From: JBOIBN01 sp050739575
GTDB taxonomy: Bacteria; Pseudomonadota; Gammaproteobacteria; JAKDMP01
Reading direction: 5' to 3'
DNA: 20,203 bases
Assembly (NCBI GenBank): GCA_050739575.1
Contig: JBOIBN010000044.1
Span: forward strand, 1-20,203
Under the pieces are notes generated by a model, which made no database searches, was not told where the DNA came from, and saw nothing but the letters and a program-made list of their open reading frames with translations. The stretch's first letter is position 1, and the number at the start of each line of letters is the position of its first letter. A program made the translations under genes and the position numbers. This document shows positions 1 to 8,176 of this stretch, in pieces.

Positions 1-953
1 CGTTCAGAAACCAGCTTGGCAAGATCCAGCACCCGATGGGTTTCCGTCATCTGGTTGAGGATGCGGACGCGTTCGCCCGCCGCCGGTGGGTGGATCACGG
101 CCAGCTCAATGCAGCGAACCGTGTCCTGGATATGTATAAAAGCGCGCGTTTGCCCGCCGCTCCCATGAACCGTAAGTGGATAACCGACCGCCGCCTGCAT
201 CAGGAAGCGATTGAGTACCGTGCCATAATCGCCGTCATAGTCGAAACGATTGATCAGACGCTCATCGAGTCTCGTTTCCTGCACCTGCGTCCCCCACACG
301 ATTCCCTGGTGCAAATCAGTCACCTTGACATGGTCGTTCTTGTTGTAGAACTGGAACAGCAACTGATCCTGCGTTTTGGTCATGTGATAAATGCTGCCTG
401 GATTCGCCGGATAGAGAATCTCCTTCTCGAGGGTTTCACCATCGTCTGTCTCGAGTTTGACCGTTAAATATCCTTCAGGAATGCGCATTCCCGCAGTGCC
501 GTAACCATATACTCCCATCGTGCCGAGGTGCACGACATGGATGTCAACGCCACTCTCGACGATGGCCGCGAGTAGATTATTCGTTGCGTTGATATTGTTG
601 TTTACAGTGTAGCGTTTGTGCCTACTGCTTTTCATCGAGTAAGGCGCAGCCCGCTGCTCGGCAAAGTGCACCACCGCATCGGGACGGAATTCCCCGAGAA
701 GATCAAGCAGGCGTCGGTATTCTGTGGCGACATCCAGGTTGACGAAGGAAATTTTGCGCCCCCGCAATTCCGTCCATGCGCGCAGCCGCTCGCTGATCGG
801 GCGGATCGGGGTCAGCGATTCACATTCGAGCTCGACATCTATTTTGCGACGGGAAAGATTGTCGACGATGCAGACCTCATGGCCACGCGCAGACAGATGC
901 AGCGAACTCGGCCACCCACAAAATCCGTCACCACCCAGAATCAGAATCTTCAT
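1..953 (-). CDS. sqdB: UDP-sulfoquinovose synthase (SqdB/SQD1-like), 3' end cut by window edge
   Basis: The reverse-strand frame begins at ATG 953 and stays open to the window edge (317 codons seen; the family is about 390-400 residues, so roughly 80 are missing). The N-terminus has the NAD-binding motif GGDGFCGW (residues 7-14), followed by VCIVDNLSRR and ESLTPI, which are typical of SQD1-type extended short-chain dehydrogenases. The catalytic threonine is in LGTMGVYG (T145) and the Tyr-x3-Lys pair is Y189/K193. Further matches include DLHQGIVWG, NRFDYDGDYGTVLNRF and a late FNQ-like LNQMTE motif. Known role: joins sulfite to UDP-glucose with bound NAD to make UDP-sulfoquinovose, for sulfolipid or for sulfoquinovose-containing glycans (Agl3 in archaea). 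It lies 41 bp downstream of a Wzz-type gene on the same strand, so I infer a polysaccharide role rather than a sulfolipid one. The family call is firm; the substrate use is inference. Confidence 0.85.
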   Translation of the reverse strand, partial: MKILILGGDGFCGWPSSLHLSARGHEVCIVDNLSRRKIDVELECESLTPIRPISERLRAWTELRGRKISFVNLDVATEYRRLLDLLGEFRPDAVVHFAEQRAAPYSMKSSRHKRYTVNNNINATNNLLAAIVESGVDIHVVHLGTMGVYGYGTAGMRIPEGYLTVKLETDDGETLEKEILYPANPGSIYHMTKTQDQLLFQFYNKNDHVKVTDLHQGIVWGTQVQETRLDERLINRFDYDGDYGTVLNRFLMQAAVGYPLTVHGSGGQTRAFIHIQDTVRCIELAVIHPPAAGERVRILNQMTETHRVLDLAKLVSE

Positions 954-994
954 CTTGTCGGTTCCCGTCCGTCTCCCGACATGCTTCTCGCCAA

Positions 995-1831
995 TCATTC
1001 GCGAACACGCATACGCGAACGTTCGCAGGCAGTTTGCCAAAACTGTGCGACCAGCGCCGCGAACAACCCGAGTGCCACTCCCACCAGCCCTCCAATCAGA
1101 ATCCTCGCCCAGGCCGCGAGATCAACAGGCTGGTTAGAACGCACGACTTCGGGGCCGAATCCTGCTGGCTGAATGTTGGCTGTCAACGACACATCGCGCT
1201 CCTCGCGCAGGGCGGCAATGCGATTACTCAGTGCCCCGGCCTGACTGGACAGATAGACACCGGCAGCGACGGTATTCGGCCCCTTCAGGTTCGCTGTGGC
1301 CGTTTGCTCAATCTTTGCGAGCCGCGCGGTCAACTCCTTCAACTGCTGGTTGAGGTATTTTTTGGTTTGTTCCACATAACTGAAAAGCAGCTGATTGTCG
1401 GCCCGCGAAGCCTGCGAAATGACGTCTTTCAAAATAACCTGAGCCTTGGACGTTTCGCTGGCGGGCAGAAAAGTGGACACAATCACAAGATTGGTCGAGG
1501 CAGGAATCTGGACGACGATCTTTGGGCGTGCGCCGGGAGGATATCGGGACTGTATTGCAGGTATGTAGAATGCATACATTTCAGCCTCGATCTGTTGCGG
1601 GCTGTTAACGGGGGCCATCCCCGTCGCAGCCTTCAGGCCGGCGATTTTCATGGCGGCGGAATACTGGTAATGCGCCGGCGCCAAAACCGCCCACAATATG
1701 CCGATCACAAGACAAAGCAGGAAGACCCCGAGCGCCAGCCAGCGATGGGCCAGAAGTGCGAGCGCCGCGTCCACAAGATCGGCTTCGCGAGGAAGGTCCT
1801 TATTTGTTGGCGAGGGGGCAATGTCGTTCAT
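995..1831 (-). CDS. Wzz-type polysaccharide chain-length determinant protein
   Basis: A 278-residue protein with the layout of Wzz/PCP co-polymerases: a cytoplasmic N-terminus, a first membrane helix at residues 31-51, a long periplasmic region with helical, coiled-coil-like sequence around residues 160-215, and a second membrane helix at about 242-265 with a short basic tail. There is no C-terminal tyrosine-kinase domain, so it resembles Wzz rather than Wzc. Family role: sits in the inner membrane and sets the modal length of O-antigen or exopolysaccharide chains made by Wzy polymerase. It is the first gene of a probable two-gene unit with the sqdB-like gene 41 bp downstream. The start ATG at 1831 has AGGA-like purines a few bases upstream. 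Sequence similarity within the family is low, so the call rests on architecture and context. Confidence 0.7.
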   Translation of the reverse strand: MNDIAPSPTNKDLPREADLVDAALALLAHRWLALGVFLLCLVIGILWAVLAPAHYQYSAAMKIAGLKAATGMAPVNSPQQIEAEMYAFYIPAIQSRYPPGARPKIVVQIPASTNLVIVSTFLPASETSKAQVILKDVISQASRADNQLLFSYVEQTKKYLNQQLKELTARLAKIEQTATANLKGPNTVAAGVYLSSQAGALSNRIAALREERDVSLTANIQPAGFGPEVVRSNQPVDLAAWARILIGGLVGVALGLFAALVAQFWQTACERSRMRVRE

Positions 1832-2163
1832 GTCCTGCGGATTCCTGTAAGTCGAAAACCAAAAAGCCGCACGCCGGTCGCCGGCCGCGACGGCCCTTTG
1901 TAGCGACCTGCCGCTCCGTAGGCCGCGTTTTAATCTACGCTCTCCACCGCCGGTTCCGGTTGGCTCGGATACCGAGCGGAATTTGCCACGCTATACTGCT
2001 TTGACCGCGAGTTTCGCGCCGCAATGAACTATTTTCTTTACTCGAGGGGGCCATTTTATAGGAACCTCGTAGCGGCTGCTTTGTTCCGGATGGTGGACCA
2101 CCGAGGCAAGCGCAGTGGCGCCCAAGTGCCGACGGGGTACGGTCATTTGCGAAAACCGGCCAC
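1832..2163. other. Intergenic stretch between wzz-like and methyltransferase genes
   Basis: This 332-bp gap has no frame I would call a gene. Frames crossing it have no recognisable motif or ribosome site. It holds a short perfect hairpin GCTCGG-ATA-CCGAGC at 1963-1977, without a T-tract. It is the natural place for the promoter of the minus-strand wzz-sqdB unit, but I found no convincing -35/-10 pair. Confidence 0.5.
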
Positions 2164-2175
2164 CTATTTGGTGGC
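2159..2175 (-). terminator. Small hairpin over the methyltransferase stop codon
   Basis: A perfect 6-bp inverted repeat GCCACC-TATTT-GGTGGC spans the TAG stop (2164-2166) of the minus-strand methyltransferase. Just beyond it in the transcript is a weak T-run (CCGGTTTTCG). It could be a poor intrinsic terminator. The stem is short and the U-tract interrupted, so confidence is low. Confidence 0.25.
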
Positions 2176-2901
2176 TTCCATGTAAAGCGTCTCAAGCCGG
2201 CGGCGAGGCGTGTCGGGAGCCGGAGACAAGGCGCTATCGCCGAACTGTTTGACCCGCGGTTGGGGGAATCCCGCAGCACGGAATACAAAGGCCAGGGTCT
2301 CTTCGTCGAACATTGTGCAGTGGCGGTGCCAGTAAAAGAGTTCCTGAACGGCCAGCATGCGGGTCGGGCAGCCGGGATGCAGCGCGACCAGATAGGCATC
2401 GTCATGGTGACGATAAGCCGCGATCAACGCCCCCGCGTCGGGTACTCCTATACGCAGGGTTCCACCCGGTTTAAGAAGCCGGTAACACTCTTCCAGGAGC
2501 GCTGCGCCTGCGGCGAGCGGCAAATGCTCCAGCAGGTGCTCGTGAAAGATGGCGTCAGCCGACGAATCCGGAAATGGCAGGGGGCTGGCCAGGTTCCAGG
2601 CAAGATCAACGGGATCTCCCACTAGATCTATATTGGTCCATCCCGCTTTATGTTCCCCTCCGCAGCCCAAATGTAGCCACACCGGTGACGATGTCAATAT
2701 CGCGCGAACCTTTTTCTTTTCTATCTGAGCGAATGCAATGGTCACAACTACGCGGGCGGTACCCCGCAATCGGGGCGAAACGGCATGTTTGGCAACTCGT
2801 CGCAGCCATATATCCGTCGCTTTGGAAGCGCGAAGCTGCCTTTGCCTGATGTCGCAGGAGTGCAGATATGCTTCCAAGGCGTCACTTTCGTTCATGCTCA
2901 T
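2164..2901 (-). CDS. SAM-dependent class I methyltransferase
   Basis: A 245-residue protein with a Rossmann-type methyltransferase core. Motif I is LHLGCGG (residues 76-82), followed by an acidic strand end, TNIDLV (D92). HEHLLEHL (residues 120-127) and the CYRLLKPGGTLRIGVPD block are typical of Methyltransf_11/predicted SAM-methyltransferase families found in polysaccharide clusters. The N-terminal 70 residues are basic and helical and look like no domain I know. The nearby wzz-like and sqdB-like genes on the same strand suggest a sugar or glycan methyltransferase, but the substrate cannot be read from the sequence. The start is ATG 2901; ATG 2895 two codons on is equally possible, and neither has a clear ribosome site. 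Confidence 0.75.
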   Translation of the reverse strand: MSMNESDALEAYLHSCDIRQRQLRASKATDIWLRRVAKHAVSPRLRGTARVVVTIAFAQIEKKKVRAILTSSPVWLHLGCGGEHKAGWTNIDLVGDPVDLAWNLASPLPFPDSSADAIFHEHLLEHLPLAAGAALLEECYRLLKPGGTLRIGVPDAGALIAAYRHHDDAYLVALHPGCPTRMLAVQELFYWHRHCTMFDEETLAFVFRAAGFPQPRVKQFGDSALSPAPDTPRRRLETLYMEATK

Positions 2902-3141
2902 CTATCCATCTTGGCGCAGAAGGCTGCCCCGTTGTCTGGCTCTCTGTCCCACGATTTTATAAATTCTCTGTCGCTCCCGTTGAGTGACCGAAACTTCTCC
3001 TGTGTCACCCGCCGTCTATCCGGCGGCATTCCGGAGCACGAGGCTTGGTAATCCGGTTGCCCCGTCCACACTACTCGCGACCTGCAACCGCCGCTATTAT
3101 CCGTCCGGGAATGCCTCGCCGCCCCTTTTGTTCCGAGCCGC
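2902..3141. other. Non-coding stretch left of the IS remnant
   Basis: About 240 bp with no supportable gene. The 81-codon minus-strand frame across it (2898-3143) has no domain-like sequence. It may include the decayed 5' part of the IS4-type element, but I could not find transposase motifs or a left terminal repeat here. Confidence 0.4.
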
Positions 3142-3455
3142 ATCTTTGCCGACCTCTATCGCTGCCGCTGGCAAATGGAGTTGTTCTTCAAGTAGATCAA
3201 ACAGCATTTGCATATCAAGACCTACTTCGGGACGAGCGAGAATGCGTTCAAGGCTCAAATTTGAATCGCCGTTTCCGTCTAGGTCCTGGTCGCCATTCTC
3301 AAAAGCGGCTGTAGTTATCCGGATCGCTCTATCAGATCCCACAAATCCTGAGCCTCACAATGTTCGAGGGAATCCCGTCAGGGCAACTACTTGAGCCTAC
3401 CTCGCCTGACTTTAGCCTACACCACAACCCTAACCAGTTGATTCCGTTCGATTAA
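3142..3455 (+). pseudogene. IS4-family transposase C-terminal remnant, decayed
   Basis: Frame +1 from 3142 reads IFADLYRCRWQMELFFK, a stop, then IKQHLHIKTYFGTSENA, QI-stop-IA and VSV-stop-VLVAILK. This is the conserved end of the DDE domain (the Y-x-R-W-x-x-E-L-F-F-K region with its catalytic Glu) of IS4-family DDE_Tnp_1 transposases. Disabling changes are a TAG at 3193 and a TGA at 3262, both where the family has Trp; a TAG at 3280; a one-base frameshift near 3301; and a TAG at 3312. The shifted frame continues as LYQIPQILSLTMFE and ends NPNQLIPFD before TAA 3453, the usual end of this group. The N-terminal two thirds are missing or unrecognisable. The element is clearly inactive. Confidence 0.8.
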
Positions 3456-3471
3456 ACTTCGGACACTACTG
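3456..3471 (+). repeat. Probable right terminal repeat of the IS4-type remnant
   Basis: Directly after the remnant's stop codon is CTTCGGACACTACTG, which resembles the terminal inverted repeats of IS4-family elements of this type. I found no matching left end (CAGTAGTGTCCG-like) within 2900-3140, so the element is truncated on the left. Confidence 0.45.
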
Positions 3472-3670
3472 ATCGCACTTCAAATTCGAATTTACTGGGT
3501 TAAGGAAGCGCAGATTTATTCAAGGTTTCCCTAATATATCCTGTGTTTTCATCGTCCAGCCGGCTCGGGTGGCGGACGCCTCATTCCAAAGCCGACTCCA
3601 TAGCCGAAGCACAGTGCGTGCATGGCGCGGTAGGATATGCGTTCGTCGCTGAACGGCGGCGGAATGTATT

Positions 3671-3687
3671 GGTCAATACTACTGACC
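3671..3687. promoter_or_regulatory. Dyad upstream of the SBBP-repeat gene
   Basis: An inverted repeat GGTCA-N7-TGACC lies 26 bp before the start codon at 3713 and just before the purine-rich ribosome site (GACAGAGG, 3697-3704). The form suits a dimeric regulator's operator, but a 5-bp half-site is easily found by chance and no promoter elements around it are convincing. Confidence 0.25.
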
Positions 3688-3712
3688 GTAAAATCCGACA
3701 GAGGCCGTTTTC

Positions 3713-6535
3713 ATGCCCAATCAGCGCTCCCATGCTCCGGTATTTCTCGCGGTTGTTTTGTCGCTCGCCTTGGCAGCCGTTTTGGCCGTCCTGGTGGTTC
3801 CGGGTCCACACGCGAACCGAGCCGCGCGAACGCTGGACCGGGCTGCGCGCGCGCGCCTTGCCGCCCTCGATATCCCCTTCGTCGCCAACCACGGCCAAGC
3901 GGATCCGCGCGTTGCTTATTACGCGTCCACCTTCGCCGGGACGGCATTCGTGACCCGTTCGGGCGCGCTGGTGTTTGCATTGTCGGGCAAGGCGCAGAAA
4001 GAAAGTTCATCGAGCAACGCTTCCCGTCCCTTGCCGCGCCGACGGGGCTGGACTCTGGTGGAGACTCCGGTTACCCGAAGCCGCCTGCAGGCGCGGGGGA
4101 CGGATCGCGCGATAACCCGTGTATCGGTCGTCCAGGGGCGAACCCGCGCAACGTGGCAGAGTCATCTGCCGACGTATGGGACCGTGAAGCTTGGCGAACC
4201 TTGGGCGGGCGTTGCCTATGCCCTGCGGGCGCACGGCGCCAATGTCGAGCAGGTCTTCACGCTTGACCGCGGCGTCAACGGGGATGTGATTCGCATGAGC
4301 ATTGCCGGTGCGCGCAGCCTGCAGCTGAAGAATGGCGAGTTGATCGCAGAGACCGGCAATGGCCCGGTGACATTTTCGCGTCCCGCTGCCTACCAGCAGG
4401 CGGGCGGCTTGCGCGAAGCCGTTTCCGTTGCCTACGTGCTGCACCAGAACGGCTATGGTTTCCGGCTGGGCGCACACGATTCTTCGCGTCCGCTGGTCAT
4501 TGATCCCCTGATCCGGGCCACCTATCTCGGTGGTACCGGTTTCGATTCCGCCGCCGGCGCCGTCGTCGCGCCGGGCAGCGGCAACGTCTATGTGGCCGGA
4601 CAGACTCAGTCCATCAACTTTCCGGGTACTACGGGCGGTGCGCAGCCGCAAAACGCCGGAATGAACGATGCCTTCGTCGCCGAATTTAATCCCGGGCTCA
4701 CCACGTTGTTGCAGGCCACCTATCTCGGCGGCAGCAATACGGACTTCGCAACGGCGATTGCCCTCGGACAGCCCGGTACGCCCCATGCCGGCGACGTCTA
4801 TATCATCGGCGACACTCAGTCCACAAATTTTCCGGGTACCGCAGGCGGCGCTCAGCCAAACTGTGCCGGCACCGCAGAGGATTGCGTGAACAACGGCGAT
4901 GCCTTCATTGCCTTGCTCGATCCTACCCTGGGCACTCTTGAGCAAGCTACCTACCTTGGCGGCACCAACATAGACGATGCGCGGGCGCTTGCGCTCACTC
5001 CGGAGGGTTCGGCCGATCCCGGTACGCTCTATGTCGGGGGCCGAACGCTCTCCGGCGATTTCCCGGGCACCGCCGGCGGCGCCCAGCCAATTGGTCACGC
5101 CGGCAGTTACGATGCCTTTGTTGCGGCGCTTACTCCCGATCTTACGGGCCTGACTCAGGCGACCTATCTCGGCGGCAGCAGCGTGGACGAAGGCTTTGCC
5201 CTCGGGTTCGATTCTGCGACGAACGAGATTTATGTCGCGGGCGATACCAGCTCCGCCGATTTTCCCTGCACCATGGCCGGCGGCCCGCCTCCGCTCGGAG
5301 GTAATCCCTGCGTGGCCGGAACGGCGGGTGCGCAGGCGAGCTACGCGGGCGGCTTTGACGCCTTCGTCGCGGTTCTCGACGCGAGCCTCACGAGGCTCGT
5401 CCAGTCCACTTATCTGGGCGGCAGCGCGCTCGACGAAGCCCAGAGCTTGAGCGTTGATGCCGACGGTATCTACATCGCCGGGAAAACCTTCTCGCCCGAC
5501 CTGCCCGGAATTGCCGGTGGCGCACAACCTGTCTACAACGCCAACGGCGATGCCTTCGTCGCGGAGTTGAATCCGGCCCTCACCACCCTGATGCAGTCGA
5601 CCTATCTTGGCGGCAGCGGGCTGGACGCAGCCGACGCGCTTGCGATCTCGACCGCGACGAACGGCGTCTATGTGGCCGGCCAGACTCAGTCCGGCGACTT
5701 TCCCTGCACCGATCCGTCCGGTCCGGATCCAGCCGGAGGAGCTTGCGCGGTGCTGCACTCCGGGGCACAGCCGAACTTTGCCGGTGTTACGGACGCGTTC
5801 GTGGCGCTCTTGAGTGCAAATCTGCAGAGCCTGAGCCAGGCAAGTTATCTGGGCGGTCGTGGCGCGGATCAGGGCAATGCACTCGCGCTCGCACCGGGCA
5901 GCGGGACCGCGGCGGGCAACGTCTATATGGCCGGCCTCACCACCTCTGCCAATTTTCCCGGCACTGCGGGGGCTGCGCAGGCCGCCTATGAGGGCAGCAG
6001 CGATGCGTATGCCGCAGTGCTCTCGCCGGACCTTCAGGGCCCTCAGGTAGATATGACGCTCACGGTGGATGCGCCGGCTTCGATCGGGCGGGGCAACACC
6101 TATTCCTACAAAGCCGAAATCACCAACACGACGGCACCCTCCGCTTCTTACGGCGGCGATGCAACCAATGTAGTATTCACCGATATATTGCCTCCACAGG
6201 CGACACACGCAAAAGCCACGGCGAGTCAGGGCGAGGATTGCGAAGATATCTCCGCGGTGATTACTTGCCAGCTTGGCACTATAGCCGCTAACGGCGGTAA
6301 CGCGAAAGTCACCATCAAGGTCAAGGCCACGAGTTCCGGTAGCGCAGCGAATGTCGCGAAGATTAAAATCGATCAGGCGTTTTCTCCCGGCTCTATCTCG
6401 AGTGTGACGACGATCACCAGCATCCCCCTCCCTAACGCCAACAATGGCGCGGCCAGCGCCTTCGGACTGTGGGGATTGCTCGCTCTCGGCGGACTGAGCC
6501 TGCTCATTTTCCTGATTCGCCGCCGCGGCGGCTGA
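3713..6535 (+). CDS. Large exported SBBP-repeat (beta-propeller) protein with C-terminal sorting-type tail
   Basis: A 940-residue protein. Residues 10-30 form a signal-anchor-like hydrophobic segment. Residues 55-90 (FVANHGQADPRVAYYAS) match the N-terminal domain (DUF7948) that precedes SBBP repeats. Seven units beginning [AS][TS]YLGG start near residues 269, 335, 411, 482, 564, 628 and 709; each continues with a VYVAG-like strand, an FPGTAGGAQP-like turn and DAFVA. Residues of about 780-895 resemble a DUF11-type adhesion/stalk domain (NVVFTDILPP). The end has PLPNANNG, a membrane helix (about 912-932) and RRRGG, which is the three-part layout of CTERM sorting signals, though neither IPTL nor GlyGly type fits exactly. 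I infer export and cell-surface attachment. The start ATG has GAGG 9 bases upstream. Its ligand is unknown. Confidence 0.8.
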   Translation: MPNQRSHAPVFLAVVLSLALAAVLAVLVVPGPHANRAARTLDRAARARLAALDIPFVANHGQADPRVAYYASTFAGTAFVTRSGALVFALSGKAQKESSSSNASRPLPRRRGWTLVETPVTRSRLQARGTDRAITRVSVVQGRTRATWQSHLPTYGTVKLGEPWAGVAYALRAHGANVEQVFTLDRGVNGDVIRMSIAGARSLQLKNGELIAETGNGPVTFSRPAAYQQAGGLREAVSVAYVLHQNGYGFRLGAHDSSRPLVIDPLIRATYLGGTGFDSAAGAVVAPGSGNVYVAGQTQSINFPGTTGGAQPQNAGMNDAFVAEFNPGLTTLLQATYLGGSNTDFATAIALGQPGTPHAGDVYIIGDTQSTNFPGTAGGAQPNCAGTAEDCVNNGDAFIALLDPTLGTLEQATYLGGTNIDDARALALTPEGSADPGTLYVGGRTLSGDFPGTAGGAQPIGHAGSYDAFVAALTPDLTGLTQATYLGGSSVDEGFALGFDSATNEIYVAGDTSSADFPCTMAGGPPPLGGNPCVAGTAGAQASYAGGFDAFVAVLDASLTRLVQSTYLGGSALDEAQSLSVDADGIYIAGKTFSPDLPGIAGGAQPVYNANGDAFVAELNPALTTLMQSTYLGGSGLDAADALAISTATNGVYVAGQTQSGDFPCTDPSGPDPAGGACAVLHSGAQPNFAGVTDAFVALLSANLQSLSQASYLGGRGADQGNALALAPGSGTAAGNVYMAGLTTSANFPGTAGAAQAAYEGSSDAYAAVLSPDLQGPQVDMTLTVDAPASIGRGNTYSYKAEITNTTAPSASYGGDATNVVFTDILPPQATHAKATASQGEDCEDISAVITCQLGTIAANGGNAKVTIKVKATSSGSAANVAKIKIDQAFSPGSISSVTTITSIPLPNANNGAASAFGLWGLLALGGLSLLIFLIRRRGG
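4508..6035 (+). repeat. Seven in-gene tandem SBBP repeats (about 64-82 codons each)
   Basis: The DNA unit begins with variants of CCACCTATCTCGGCGGCAG and recurs seven times at irregular spacing of about 190-245 bp. Cysteine-bearing insertions (FPCTM, NPCVAG; FPCTD, GACAV) occur only in units 4 and 6, with another pair (NCAGTAEDCV) in unit 2, and explain the uneven length. The repeats encode the propeller blades of the surrounding gene and could support unequal recombination. Confidence 0.7.
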
Positions 6536-6548
6536 ATCACCGGCCCGA

Positions 6549-7031
6549 GTGTTCCGCGATACTCGGCGCCCGGAATCGGTTCTGGTGCTGGTGGCATCCC
6601 GTGCGGGCGAGGTACTGCTGCTGGAACGCGTCATCCCGCCCGGGTTTTGGCAGTCGGTAACCGGCTCGCTCGAATGGAGCGAGAGTGCCGCTCACGCGGC
6701 CGCGCGCGAACTCTTCGAGGAGACCGGCATTCGTGCTTGGGGCCGGATCGAAAATCTGGATACAAGTGCGTGTTTCGCAATTCGCCCCGAGTGGCGGCAC
6801 AAATACGCAGCGGACGTCGTCGAAAATCACGAGCACTGGTTCCGATTGTGGCTGCCGCAACGGGTTGCGATCCGACTCGCGCCGCGCGAACATCGCCGCC
6901 ATGAATGGGTACCGGCGGGCGAGGCCGCAGCGCGGGTGAGCTCGTGGAGCAATCGTGCGGCGCTTGAAAGGTTTATCGTGACGCATGAGGCTAGATCGGA
7001 AGCGCCATCCCCGCGGCCCGTGAGGGATTAG
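6549..7031 (+). CDS. nudB: Nudix hydrolase, dihydroneopterin triphosphate diphosphatase (NudB-like)
   Basis: A 160-residue protein with a perfect Nudix box, G39-x5-E45-x7-R53-E54-L-x-E57-E58-x-G60-I61. Around it are features shared with E. coli NudB: RP(E)SVLVLV at the start, FWQSVTGS just before the box, RHKYAADVVENHEHWFRLWLP after it, and SWSNRAALERFI near the end. NudB removes pyrophosphate from dihydroneopterin triphosphate in folate synthesis. The start is GTG 6549, 13 bp after the previous gene's stop. The end overlaps the opposite-strand glycosyltransferase by 4 bp (7028-7031). The family is certain; the precise substrate is by homology. Confidence 0.8.
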   Translation: MFRDTRRPESVLVLVASRAGEVLLLERVIPPGFWQSVTGSLEWSESAAHAAARELFEETGIRAWGRIENLDTSACFAIRPEWRHKYAADVVENHEHWFRLWLPQRVAIRLAPREHRRHEWVPAGEAAARVSSWSNRAALERFIVTHEARSEAPSPRPVRD

Positions 7032-8176
7032 GCGAGGAGGACGTTTCGATCTTTCGCCGCCTCGTAAAACAATGCCTCTAGCCCTTCGAGGTGCCGTCTG
7101 CGGTCGAATCGCTCGTTTGCGACCCCATGTCCGGCCCGGGCAAGCGCGCGTGCATACTCTGGATCGGTCGCGAGGCGGCGCAAGCGCTCGGCAAGCGCAT
7201 CCACGTCTCCCACCGGATAGGTAAGCCCCGTCTCGCCGTCGCTCACGATTTCGGTCGCGCCCCCTGCGGCGGAGGCGACGACCGGAATGCCCATCTGCAT
7301 GGCCTCGACGAGAACGAGACCGAAGGTTTCCGCAGCCGACGGCATGACTACCGCATCGCAACAAGCCATGGATGGCCGAGCGTCCGCGAGCACGCCGGAA
7401 AAATGCACACGATCGGCGACGCTGAGAGCCTTGCAGGAGGCTTCAAGTTTCTGCGCGTAGGCCGCATCCATCACCGGCCCCGCGATGACCGCGGCCGCAT
7501 CCACGCCGTGCTCGATGAGTTTTGCCAGGGCAGCGACGAGTTCGTGCTGACCCTTGGCCGGTTCGATCCGCGAAAAACAGCCGACGACGAAGGCGCGGCC
7601 GGGCGGCCGCACCGAGTGACAGTCGGCTGGCGGCGGCGCTGGGCCGACCCCGAGCGGCAGGACGCGAATGCGTGCGTGCGGCAGCGGCAGGCGTTGCCGT
7701 GCCTCCGCGGCCAGGCGTTCGGTGACGACGAGCAGGAGATCCACCTGTCCGTGCAGCCAGCGGTGCATGTGACTGGCCCGCCGGTTGCGGGTGATCGCCA
7801 TGTGGCGCGTGTAGACGAGCGCCGGCCGGTTGCCGGCAAAGCGCTTGGCGAGCGCGGCGAGCGGCAGATCGGCGCTGCGGTGAATATGGATGATGTCGGC
7901 ATCGCGGGCCAGACGCGCCAGACTGCGGACACCGCGCCAGGGCAGATAGCGCGACGGTCGCAGCGCAAGCGCAGGCGGCTGGCCGACGCGAGCGGCAAAT
8001 TCGCTCCCCGCCTGTGCAACGACGAGGGTTCGGTGGCCGCGTTCGCGCAGCGCCGGTACCAAGCCGGCCGCGTAATGTTCGAGCCCGCCGCGCCCGTTGG
8101 ATAGACAAAGCTCGATAATGCCGAGTGGTCGGACCGTGGTTTCGCAAGGTGCAACAGCCGCAGTCAAGTGAAACAT
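7028..8176 (-). CDS. Glycosyltransferase family 4 (GT-B fold)
   Basis: A 382-residue protein. The N-terminal acceptor half has NGRGGLEHYAAGL, the usual GGxE-type loop of GT4 enzymes, and IIHIHRS. The C-terminal half has the donor-site block VGCFSRIEPAKGQHELVAA, then PSAAETFGLVLVEAM with the E-x7-E motif (near residues 282 and 290) and GIPVVASAAGGATEIV. Such enzymes are retaining transferases that use nucleotide sugars, usually for lipopolysaccharide or exopolysaccharide. The acceptor is unknown. It lies outside the polysaccharide cluster at the left edge. Its start region overlaps the divergent hydrolase frame (8125-8176), so one of the two starts is probably misplaced. Confidence 0.85.
   Translation of the reverse strand: MFHLTAAVAPCETTVRPLGIIELCLSNGRGGLEHYAAGLVPALRERGHRTLVVAQAGSEFAARVGQPPALALRPSRYLPWRGVRSLARLARDADIIHIHRSADLPLAALAKRFAGNRPALVYTRHMAITRNRRASHMHRWLHGQVDLLLVVTERLAAEARQRLPLPHARIRVLPLGVGPAPPPADCHSVRPPGRAFVVGCFSRIEPAKGQHELVAALAKLIEHGVDAAAVIAGPVMDAAYAQKLEASCKALSVADRVHFSGVLADARPSMACCDAVVMPSAAETFGLVLVEAMQMGIPVVASAAGGATEIVSDGETGLTYPVGDVDALAERLRRLATDPEYARALARAGHGVANERFDRRRHLEGLEALFYEAAKDRNVLLA

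Noticed and set aside
3482..3493. Perfect palindrome AAATTCGAATTT
   Set aside because: A lone 12-bp AT-rich palindrome without a promoter or repeat copy nearby; too weak to call an operator.
4007..6634. 875-codon open frame on the minus strand
   Set aside because: It lies antisense to the SBBP-repeat gene, its product is arginine/glycine-rich with no domain, and its periodicity mirrors the repeats of the true gene. Long antisense frames are expected in GC-rich genes.
7091..8104. 337-codon plus-strand frame opposite the glycosyltransferase
   Set aside because: It is antisense to a clear GT4 gene; its histidine/arginine-rich composition is that of a shadow frame.
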